Shown piece by piece: positions 1 to 5,944 of a stretch of DNA of 16,788 bases. Positions within the stretch are counted from its first letter, which is position 1. Every line of letters starts with the position of its first letter. A program made the translations under genes and the position numbers. The stretch is from CAZDIO01 sp964505555 (lineage in GTDB: Bacteria; Bdellovibrionota_C; UBA2361; SZUA-149; CAZDIO01): contig CAZDIO010000095.1 of the NCBI GenBank assembly GCA_964505555.1, forward strand, positions 1-16,788, read 5' to 3'. The notes under the pieces are model-generated. The model ran no database searches. It was not told where the DNA came from and saw only the letters and a list, made by a program, of their open reading frames with translations.

Positions 1-44
1 CCAAAAAAAACAACAACCAAATTTACATTTTCATTATACACACG

Positions 45-55
45 CCCCCCCCCCC
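45..55. repeat. Run of 11 cytosines
   Basis: An uninterrupted run of eleven C lies in an otherwise A/T-rich stretch downstream of the hybrid kinase stop codon. The first 91 bases contain no recognisable gene. Long homopolymers are prone to slippage and to sequencing or assembly error, so the exact length is uncertain. Confidence 0.7.
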
Positions 56-91
56 ACGACAGGTGTCTTCATTTTGTCAGAGGCTCAAGAA

Positions 92-2092
92 TTAATCTTT
101 CTTTGATTTTGCAAGTGCTGCAATCTTTTCTCGTTGCCCAATTACTTCGTTAGCAATTGCCGTAAGATGTGCATAACTTTCTTTTACTGCGGTGGAATCT
201 GTTGATTGAGCACTGTGTTCAAGTTTTTCTGCGGCTTCAGAAAGTCCGGGAAAGCCAAAGAGCGTTGCTGGCTTGAGACGATGTCCAAGAGCAGAAACCT
301 GTTTCCAGTTCAATGAATCTACCGCCTTTTCGATCTCTGCCATCGTTGATGGGAGATGCGAAATAAATCCAAGAACGATCTCGATGTACTGGGGAGTTTC
401 TTCAAGCAAGTTGAGCGTTGATGGGAAAGAGGTTTGAGCAGGAAGGTACTTCGTCAGCATTCCAAAAAACTCCTTCCTCGTAAACGGTTTTGGTAAATGA
501 TCAGCGCACCCAGCAAGCTTCGATGAACAAACATCTTGAATCATTGCTTTTGCAGAGAGTGCAATTATGGGGGTAGGACATCCTTTCTCCTTGAGCATTA
601 CCGTTGCTTGGAAACCGTCCAATACCGGCATCTGCATATCCATGAGAATAAGGTCAAAAGAGCTTCGTAATGCTCGCTCAACCGCCATTTTCCCATCTTC
701 TACAATTTCACACTCCAAGCCACATTTTCGTAACAAATATGTAATTAATCTTTGATTGTCCTCTCCATCTTCAGCAAGTAACACTCGACCATGGAGTTTC
801 GGCACATCTAAAAGTTCATTCCCTTCGCTAAAAGAGGTCGGTTCAGGTTCTTTATTAATTAACTCTACGGTGCTCACAGCCCCTAAAGGAATAAATAGAG
901 TAAAGATACTTCCATGACCAGGCGAACTCTTTAAGGTGATCGCACCTCCCAATCGTTCTGCTAACTTTTTTGATATGGTCAAACCAAGACCAGTGCCGTG
1001 ATTGTGTGAGGTTACAATTTCGTGTGCTTGCGAAAAAGGCTCGAATATAAAAGCTTGTTCCTTCTCATTTAATCCGATACCCGTATCAGAAACGGCAAAG
1101 GAGATCTGTTTCGTTTCACCTTGGTATGATGTCGTAATTCTTACGGTTCCTTGGAGAGTAAATTTAATTGCGTTCACCACAAGGTTCATGAGTATCTGCT
1201 TTACTCGGACAGGATCGGTAATCATTGTTTTTGGAATAGGGTAGTGGTAGTCAATGATTAAGGAGAGGCCTTTTTCTTCCGCTTTTTTTCTTGTTAGTTG
1301 TTCAACTTCGGAAAGAATGGCAAACGGGGAGTATTCACTAGGAAAAATATCGATCTTATCAGCTTCAATCTTTGAAAGATCCAGTACGTCATTTACAACT
1401 CGCAACAGCTGATCACAACTTCGACGCAGTGCTTCAATTGCTTTTTGTTTCTCCTCTGGTGAGATTGCCGGATCTGTAAGCACCTCTGCAAAACCCACTA
1501 TGGGAGTAAGAGGGGTACGTACTTCATGGCTCATGTTAGCAAGAAACTCACTTTTTGATTGAGTTGTAAGAAGTGCTTTCTCTTTTTCTTTCTCAAGTTC
1601 TTTGAGCACTTCATACCGTTCAATGGTATGTAACAGGGAGCGTACAAAAATATTTCCATCCAACTCCCCCTTCACCAGATAATCTTGTGCGCCACTGGCG
1701 ATTGCTTTTGCCGCTAAGGTTTCGTTGTCAAATCCTGTAAGCACAATGATCGGGGTGTTGGGAACAACGGTAGAAATAGCATAGAACGCTTCAAGCCCTC
1801 GAGCATCCGGAAGTGAAAGGTCTAAAATAATCGCTCTAAATTGTTCATTCTGAAGTGTCTCAAGCGCCCTACTTACCGATTCTGCCCAGGTAAGCTCGAT
1901 GGCAAATTGATGAAATCCGATCCAAGTCTCTGCATCTGAAAGAAAGGATTCTACAAGAAGAAAATCTGCTCGGTTATCCTCAACAAGCAAAACTCTAAGA
2001 TGTTCAAACTGTTTATGTGAAGGGGGAGAGGAATTTGATTGGTTAAAATGTGCTGGAGGAGAGTTTCTTGAATTAAAAAGATAGGGTTGCAT
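92..2092 (-). CDS. Soluble hybrid histidine kinase (REC-HisKA-HATPase-REC-HPt)
   Basis: This is a 666-residue phosphorelay protein. An N-terminal receiver (about 32-155) has the acidic pair E38/D39 and the phospho-acceptor D91 in IILDLSLPD. A short coiled coil (158-180) leads into HisKA with the H-box FLANMSHEVRTPL (phospho-His H189). The ATPase domain follows, with an N-box near N303-N307, DTGIG at 336-340 and GTGLGL at 366-371. A second receiver (about 435-550) carries D485 in LILMDMQMP. The C-terminal HPt domain has LGHRLKPATLFG with H604. No transmembrane helix, PAS or HAMP domain is visible, so it should be cytoplasmic and receive its signal through the N-terminal receiver. The ATG start is preceded by GAGG at 8-base spacing. 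It is divergent from a stand-alone receiver gene. The final output partner is not in this window. Confidence 0.95.
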   Translation of the reverse strand: MQPYLFNSRNSPPAHFNQSNSSPPSHKQFEHLRVLLVEDNRADFLLVESFLSDAETWIGFHQFAIELTWAESVSRALETLQNEQFRAIILDLSLPDARGLEAFYAISTVVPNTPIIVLTGFDNETLAAKAIASGAQDYLVKGELDGNIFVRSLLHTIERYEVLKELEKEKEKALLTTQSKSEFLANMSHEVRTPLTPIVGFAEVLTDPAISPEEKQKAIEALRRSCDQLLRVVNDVLDLSKIEADKIDIFPSEYSPFAILSEVEQLTRKKAEEKGLSLIIDYHYPIPKTMITDPVRVKQILMNLVVNAIKFTLQGTVRITTSYQGETKQISFAVSDTGIGLNEKEQAFIFEPFSQAHEIVTSHNHGTGLGLTISKKLAERLGGAITLKSSPGHGSIFTLFIPLGAVSTVELINKEPEPTSFSEGNELLDVPKLHGRVLLAEDGEDNQRLITYLLRKCGLECEIVEDGKMAVERALRSSFDLILMDMQMPVLDGFQATVMLKEKGCPTPIIALSAKAMIQDVCSSKLAGCADHLPKPFTRKEFFGMLTKYLPAQTSFPSTLNLLEETPQYIEIVLGFISHLPSTMAEIEKAVDSLNWKQVSALGHRLKPATLFGFPGLSEAAEKLEHSAQSTDSTAVKESYAHLTAIANEVIGQREKIAALAKSKKD

Positions 2093-2189
2093 CAGTATTA
2101 CCTCGACTGTTTCAACCCCCGTTTTAATGTATGCTCAGAAATGCCGGTATCTTGCGATAGTTTCATTATCGGCCTTTTGGGCAATCGTA

Positions 2190-2232
2190 TTAATAATTTA
2201 AAAGTGCGCACTTTCACGTATTTAATAATTTA
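2190..2232. promoter_or_regulatory. Palindrome between direct repeats; putative operator
   Basis: The 239-base gap between the divergent kinase and receiver genes holds a perfect 14-bp palindrome, AAAGTGCGCACTTT (2201-2214). It is flanked by two identical 11-bp direct repeats, TTAATAATTTA (2190-2200 and 2222-2232), 32 bp apart, close to three helical turns. This is the layout of a dimeric regulator site in a shared control region, although no cognate DNA-binding protein is in the window. A possible -10 hexamer for the rightward gene is TATAGT at 2282-2287, without a convincing -35. Confidence 0.4.
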
Positions 2233-2331
2233 GCGCTACAGATCGTAAAGTTTTTCTAAAACTTAGACGCCTTTTTCATTGTATAGTCGATTCAGATTGA
2301 GGGCAAAAACGAGAAACGTGGAGGACTCCTT

Positions 2332-2832
2332 ATGGCTTCTTCTAATGCCTTAGAGAAATATTCATATGAAACGCACCTTCCTCTCCCAGATGAGGTCGTA
2401 CATAGAGTTTATAGTGAATGTGATGAACTTACTCGATCATCAGAAACATTTGCAGCTCAAGATTATTCTATCCTGCTTATTGATGATGATCCTGATCAGC
2501 TCCGTCTTTTTGATCACCTCCTCCAAACCGCAGGATTTCGTGTATTTTCAACCGTTTCGGCGGATCACGGCTTAGAAATGATGAAGCGATTATTTTTTGA
2601 TGTCATCGTTAGCGATTTACGAATGCCAGGGATGACCGGTTTTGAGTTTGTTCAAAGAGTTCGAGCGATTCGAACGCATCCCCCAGGTGCTCACATCCCA
2701 ATTGTTGCCCTCACGGCGATGAACGATGAGTTTGAGTTTGCCGCACTTCGAGTGGGCGCAGATCTGTTTTGCGAAAAAAAGAACGCTAAACAGATCCTTG
2801 TTGAACAGATAAAATTTCTGCTCGAAGGATAA
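2332..2832 (+). CDS. Stand-alone response regulator receiver protein
   Basis: This 166-residue protein consists of one CheY-like receiver domain (about 46-165) behind a 45-residue N-terminal extension of no recognisable fold. The receiver signatures are the acidic cluster D51-D53 in LLIDDDPDQ, the phospho-acceptor D95 in VIVSDLRMPGMTG, a threonine in IVALTAM (T128) and the conserved lysine in FCEKK (K149). It has no DNA-binding or enzymatic output domain, so it probably acts through protein contacts or as a phosphate shuttle. The ATG is preceded by a strong GGAGGA site. It sits head to head with the HPt-containing hybrid kinase, which makes it a plausible phosphorelay partner, but that pairing is inferred from position only. 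Confidence 0.9.
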   Translation: MASSNALEKYSYETHLPLPDEVVHRVYSECDELTRSSETFAAQDYSILLIDDDPDQLRLFDHLLQTAGFRVFSTVSADHGLEMMKRLFFDVIVSDLRMPGMTGFEFVQRVRAIRTHPPGAHIPIVALTAMNDEFEFAALRVGADLFCEKKNAKQILVEQIKFLLEG

Positions 2833-3143
2833 TCTGGCTTACAAAAAAGACTTTAGAAAAAAAGAGACGTAGCGCATCTCAAAACCGAAGCTCATTTTCA
2901 GGCCGAAAGAGAGAGAGAACCTCCTTGGGCTCTTAACTCTTTATTACATTAAGGCCATCTGAATGAGACAAAGATACACTAGAATTTTCCCGTACTCTCT
3001 CCAGATCTCTCCAAAAAAAGTTCGCATATCCATCCTTTCAAAATACCAAAAAGAACCTAATCAACACGCACGTCATATAAACCAATTATACACCATTGTA
3101 CTGGTAAAGTATCTACGTTCGAAATATTTCCCGCGCTCACAAG
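2833..3143. other. Intergenic stretch without a supported gene
   Basis: No gene is supported between the receiver gene and the first repeat element. An open frame from 2963 into the repeat would encode a 65-residue basic peptide, but it has no ribosome binding site, no recognisable fold, and its 3' end is made of the repeat element. No clear rho-independent terminator follows the receiver gene. Confidence 0.6.
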
Positions 3144-3273
3144 CCTCTGTGGTTCAATAAAATAAAGCTTCACAAATAAAGTCCTTCGCTTAAAGTTCGC
3201 TTTTTACGAAACTCTTCTTTTTATGTGAACGTTCTTGATAGTGCGATTAGTTATTTTTATTGAACCACAGAGG
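3144..3273 (+). repeat. Interspersed inverted-repeat element, copy 1
   Basis: This is a 130-bp element with perfect 19-bp terminal inverted repeats: CCTCTGTGGTTCAATAAAA at 3144-3162 and its complement at 3255-3273. The interior shares blocks with copies 2 and 3, notably CTTCACAAATA, GTCCTTCGCTT and TGATAGTGCGATTAG. It encodes no protein, so it looks like a non-autonomous MITE-like or long-palindrome repeat. It has the same orientation as copy 3 and is the shortest of the three because the outer CAGAG-rich extension is missing on the left. Confidence 0.8.
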
Positions 3274-3336
3274 CGCAGAAAAGAAATTTTTAGGAGATTT
3301 TAAGGGATCCTGACCGTGGAATAAAGTGTGAGAAAA

Positions 3337-3411
3337 TGGAGCTGGCGATGGGATTTGAACCCGCAACCTACTGATTACAAATCAGTTGCTCTACCGTTGA
3401 GCTACGCCAGC
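3337..3411 (-). tRNA. tRNA-Thr (anticodon UGU)
   Basis: The minus strand folds as a tRNA. The acceptor is GCTGGCG/CGCCAGC, the D-stem GCTC/GAGC, and the anticodon arm ACTGA-TTTGTAA-TCAGT has anticodon TGT (plus-strand ACA at 3377-3379). The T-loop is TTCAAAT. An encoded CCA follows a T discriminator (plus-strand TGGA at 3337-3340). The T-stem is imperfect: GCGGG opposite CCCAT gives one C-A mismatch and one G-T pair. It is therefore probably functional but slightly degenerate, or it is a product of recombination with the related fragments 45-190 bases away. Confidence 0.88.
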
Positions 3412-3458
3412 TTATGAACTATTTATGAACCTTAAACATACTCATTGGTGGTTCCGGT

Positions 3459-3477
3459 GCAACTGATTTGTAATCAG
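3459..3477 (+). repeat. Inverted copy of the tRNA-Thr anticodon arm
   Basis: These 19 bases, GCAACTGATTTGTAATCAG, are identical to the anticodon arm of the tRNA-Thr gene at 3337-3411, but on the opposite strand. They also form an inverted repeat with TTACAAATCAGT at 3557-3568. No other part of a tRNA adjoins them, so this is a displaced fragment rather than a gene. Confidence 0.75.
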
Positions 3478-3522
3478 AGATGCACAGTGGAATCAACACT
3501 CGCTTGCTCGCGTTACCTCTTG

Positions 3523-3557
3523 ACGTGTTTATTGCGACTTCGTCGCGGGAAACACGT
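3523..3557. other. Strong two-stem hairpin between tRNA fragments
   Basis: ACGTGTTT (3523-3530) pairs perfectly with AAACACGT (3550-3557). Inside that, GCGAC (3534-3538) pairs with GTCGC (3542-3546) around a TTC loop, with a symmetric 3x3 internal loop between the stems. It lies exactly between the two opposed anticodon-arm fragments. It may be the core of a small inserted palindromic element or a secondary attachment structure. There is no T-tract to support a terminator. Confidence 0.65.
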
Positions 3558-3604
3558 TACAAATCAGTGCTCTACCAATTGAGCTATCGTTGAGCTACAC
3601 CAGC
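3557..3604 (-). pseudogene. Scrambled 5' half of tRNA-Thr with a duplicated D-arm
   Basis: Read on the minus strand, the segment starts GCTGGTGTAGCTCAACGATAG, which matches the 5' end of the complete tRNA-Thr gene at 19 of 21 positions. It then restarts with a second D-arm, AGCTCAATTGGTAGAGC, runs through ACTGATTTGTAA and stops in the anticodon loop. There is no 3' half, so it cannot be a tRNA. The two D-arms have different loops (AACGATA and AATTGGTA), which suggests two different parental tRNA-Thr genes joined by recombination. Confidence 0.75.
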
Positions 3605-3679
3605 ACCTCGAATCCTTTGAGTAGCAAAATACGTAGCAAAGACAGAGCTTAGCGTCAATTTTAGAAGGAAAGAAGGAAA

Positions 3680-3708
3680 TTTACTCATCGTAGCGACGAT
3701 GATAGAAA
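3680..3708 (+). promoter_or_regulatory. Candidate promoter with inverted repeat upstream of the MDR gene
   Basis: TTTACT (3680-3685) and TAGAAA (3703-3708), 17 bp apart, make a mediocre sigma-70-like pair. The spacer contains a 7-bp inverted repeat with a 4-base loop, TCATCGT-AGCG-ACGATGA (3685-3702), which could be an operator. The assignment rests only on hexamer spacing and symmetry. Confidence 0.3.
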
Positions 3709-3751
3709 AGTAGCGGTTACTGATTCTTAGAGATAATTCATAGGGGGAACG

Positions 3752-4783
3752 ATGAAAGCGCTTTATTTTGATCAACACGGCTCTATAGAGAACCTCCGTT
3801 ACGGGGACGTCGATGATCCAATGCTCGTTCCCAATGAGGTAATTATTCGAGTCAAAGCATGCGCGCTGAATCATCTCGATCTCTGGGTACTTTCTGGCTG
3901 GCCCGGGCTCAATCTTCAGATGCCACATATCGGAGGGGCTGACGTTGCTGGAGAGATTGTTGAGCTTGGAAAAAACGTCTCAGGATGGAAGATTGGGCAG
4001 CGGGTCATAGTCAATCCAGGAATTGTTTCTGGAGAGGATGAATGGACACGCCGTGGAGAGGAGTGTCTCAGCCCACATTACAAGATTTTGGGAGAAGGGA
4101 AACGAGGGGGGTTTGCCCAGTATGTGAGCGTTCCAGAGCAAAATGTTTTTTCATTACCGGAACATGTTCGATTTCAAGATGGTGCCGCATGTTTACTTGC
4201 TGGGTTAACCTCGTGGAGAATGCTTAAGGTTCGTGCCCAACTTCGAGCAGGCGAGACCGTGCTTGTTGTTGGCGCAGGTGGTGGAGTTAATAGTCTCTCA
4301 ATTCAGTTAGCAAAACATCTTGGTGCCGAGGTCATCGCACTCTCGAGCTCAGAAGAAAAGTTAAAAAATGCCTTAGCGCTTGGAGCTACACATGGAATTA
4401 ATTACCGTAAGAACCCCGATTGGAGCAGAGCTGTTCGGGACCTAACAAAGGGTCGAGGCGTTGATGTCGTAATTGATAATGTCGGAGCAAAAACGTTTGA
4501 GCAATCCATTCGATCGGTTGCTCGTGGTGGGAGGATCGTTACCGTCGGAAACACCAGCGGTCCCTCGATTACATTTGATAACCGACTTATCTTTACCAAA
4601 CAAATAACAATTCTCGGTTCAACGATGGGCAACCGGGGAGATTTTGAAAATATTATCCGCCTCGTTTTTGAAGGAAGAATAAAGCCCGTAATTGATTCAC
4701 AACTCGCTCTTAAAGATGGGATAAGTGCATATAATAAGCTTTTAAAAGGGGAGCAATTTGGAAAAATAATCCTTGTTCCCTAA
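3752..4783 (+). CDS. MDR-family (zinc-type alcohol dehydrogenase-like) NAD(P)-dependent oxidoreductase
   Basis: This 343-residue protein is a medium-chain dehydrogenase/reductase. A GroES-like N-terminal domain (about 1-130) has ALNHLDLWV and PHIGGADVAGEIV, and a Rossmann domain carries the dinucleotide motif VLVVGAGGGVNSL (about 170-183). The length is typical. The zinc ligands appear lost: N40 stands where the catalytic cysteine is in alcohol dehydrogenases, and the four-cysteine lobe is reduced to SGEDEWTRRGEECLS with one cysteine. It is therefore more likely a quinone-oxidoreductase or enoyl-reductase type enzyme than a classical alcohol dehydrogenase. The substrate cannot be read from sequence. 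The ATG has an AGGGGG site at close spacing. The gene stands alone and converges on the hypothetical gene downstream. Confidence 0.9.
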   Translation: MKALYFDQHGSIENLRYGDVDDPMLVPNEVIIRVKACALNHLDLWVLSGWPGLNLQMPHIGGADVAGEIVELGKNVSGWKIGQRVIVNPGIVSGEDEWTRRGEECLSPHYKILGEGKRGGFAQYVSVPEQNVFSLPEHVRFQDGAACLLAGLTSWRMLKVRAQLRAGETVLVVGAGGGVNSLSIQLAKHLGAEVIALSSSEEKLKNALALGATHGINYRKNPDWSRAVRDLTKGRGVDVVIDNVGAKTFEQSIRSVARGGRIVTVGNTSGPSITFDNRLIFTKQITILGSTMGNRGDFENIIRLVFEGRIKPVIDSQLALKDGISAYNKLLKGEQFGKIILVP

Positions 4784-4808
4784 CTTAGATAAGATTGTCC
4801 CAGTGAGA

Positions 4809-4857
4809 CTAAGGGGTGAACCCGTATCCAGGCGCTAACCTTAGGACACGGGTCACC
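4809..4857. terminator. Inverted repeat between convergent genes, possible bidirectional terminator
   Basis: GGTGAACCCGTAT (4815-4827) pairs with ACACGGGTCACC (4846-4857) with one bulged A and one mismatch. It sits midway between the convergent stop codons at 4783 and 4879. There is no clear T-tract on either side, so intrinsic termination is uncertain. CTAAGG just outside the stem (4809-4814) is complementary to CCTTAG in the loop (4839-4844), so an H-type pseudoknot is possible. Confidence 0.4.
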
Positions 4858-4878
4858 GATGTTTGATTCACTCGTTTC

Positions 4879-5472
4879 TTACGCGGCCGTCCTCAACTTA
4901 TTGGACTCGTCACGTAACGCTACAACAAGTCGCGGCGAAGCTAACAGTCGTTCCGCTTTTTCGGAAAGGGCCTCATACCAACCGATCTGTCGATCGCGGC
5001 GTGCATTGCCAATGATCCTGACCCCCACATACAGGGCCCGCTGCACCTGCACCAATGCCTCCGCCAAGAGAATAACCAAAGTTTCGCATACTAGCTCACG
5101 CTCAAGCATGGAGCTTCGCTGTGAAATATGGATACCTCTTACCTCGACGACTTGTGTAGCTACGATCTCAATCTTCCGGCAAAGCTCGCTTCCCGCATCG
5201 TTCCAGACCAGAGACGATGGGTTCCGCCTCCAGATTGAGGCAAGTAATGCCGAAACTATGACATAGTTCGCTTGCCCATAATCCGTTAGCACCTTTCTTA
5301 CTTCATACACCTTTTGGGTATAAGTCCCTCCACTTTGCCTCTGTTCATGAGAAAGGCTCTCACAAACTTGTTGCCAGATCTGTCCAACGACCACTCTCCT
5401 CACATCCGTTTCCGCGCCGTTCATCGACCATCTCCACTTTTCAAACAACCATCCCTGGATGCAAGCCTCCAC
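4879..5472 (-). CDS. Hypothetical protein, helix-rich, GC-richer than its neighbours
   Basis: This 197-residue protein starts at GTG, supported by AAGGAG seven bases upstream (plus-strand 5480-5485). An internal ATG at codon 17 with GGAG upstream is an alternative. I do not recognise the family. The sequence is mostly amphipathic helix, with a long hydrophobic segment around residues 120-155 (LVILLAEALVQVQRALYVGV) and charged stretches rich in R and E. There is no signal peptide and no cysteine motif. The opposite strand also has a 135-residue open frame, but that reads as serine/arginine-rich shadow sequence. The coding region is visibly GC-richer than flanking DNA, with little of the AT-rich codon choice of its neighbours, which hints at transfer. 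It stands alone between an oxidoreductase and terC. Confidence 0.6.
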   Translation of the reverse strand: MEACIQGWLFEKWRWSMNGAETDVRRVVVGQIWQQVCESLSHEQRQSGGTYTQKVYEVRKVLTDYGQANYVIVSALLASIWRRNPSSLVWNDAGSELCRKIEIVATQVVEVRGIHISQRSSMLERELVCETLVILLAEALVQVQRALYVGVRIIGNARRDRQIGWYEALSEKAERLLASPRLVVALRDESNKLRTAA

Positions 5473-5482
5473 AGCTGCGCTC

Positions 5483-5516
5483 CTTAGGAAACTCCATGGA
5501 ACAAAGCTTTCCTAAG
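5483..5516 (-). promoter_or_regulatory. Hairpin next to the ribosome binding site of the hypothetical gene
   Basis: CTTAGGAAA (5483-5491) and TTTCCTAAG (5508-5516) are a perfect 9-bp inverted repeat with a 16-base loop that contains CCATGG. In the minus-strand transcript the 3' arm runs into the Shine-Dalgarno sequence as CCTAAGGAG, so AAG of AAGGAG is inside the stem. The hairpin could control access of ribosomes, or the same symmetry could be a protein-binding operator in DNA. Confidence 0.5.
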
Positions 5517-5944
5517 AAACGCAGCGTGGATTCTCGCTGAAGAAAAAGATGATGGGAAAAACAAGAAAGAAACCTTTACCTTTCATACAGGTTCAACACC
5601 TTACTCTCACCTTTGAGTATGTTCTCTACACGTATTTTACACCTAAAAAGAACACTCGCTTTCCGAAAGACGGAGGAAAATTTGCAATCTGAAAACAAAG
5701 TCAGATATCCCATTAAAAGCTAGATATTTTAACCACAAAATGATTAAAAAAACATCGATTTTGATCTTTTACAGGACTTTTACCGGGAAAAAGGGCGCGT
5801 TTTTATGTTTTTTAACCGAATTTCGGAGCGCTTCCATCCTCAACTGCTAAAAAGGAGATGTTCCCTAACTATTCCAGTACGATAAAGTAAAAGGCTTCAA
5901 TGACTGTTCATAGATAACTCGAAGGTGAGTAGATACCAGGTACA
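5517..5944. other. Long intergenic region upstream of terC, no gene seen
   Basis: These 428 bases have no credible coding frame and no tRNA-like fold, and I could find no good promoter pair by eye. I looked for the yybP-ykoY manganese riboswitch that precedes some terC-family genes and could not identify its core. The region probably holds the promoters of both divergent genes. Confidence 0.5.

Noticed and set aside
2963..3160. Open frame for a 65-residue basic peptide on the plus strand
   Set aside because: There is no ribosome binding site and no recognisable motif, and the 3' end is formed by the interspersed repeat element.
3518..3529. 12-base word TCTTGACGTGTT shared with repeat copy 3 (13324-13335)
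   Set aside because: A 12-base match is expected by chance several times in a window of this size, and flanking bases do not align.
3584..3928. Minus-strand frame of 114 residues overlapping the MDR gene start
   Set aside because: It lies across the promoter and first codons of a well-supported gene and inside tRNA relic sequence, with no motif of its own.
4859..5266. 135-residue plus-strand frame opposite the hypothetical gene
   Set aside because: Its serine/arginine/threonine-rich composition is typical of an antisense shadow. The minus-strand frame has a good Shine-Dalgarno sequence and protein-like hydrophobic patterning.
5517..5944. Possible yybP-ykoY manganese riboswitch upstream of terC
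   Set aside because: The association is known for some terC-family genes, but I could not find the conserved core or a matching multi-stem fold.
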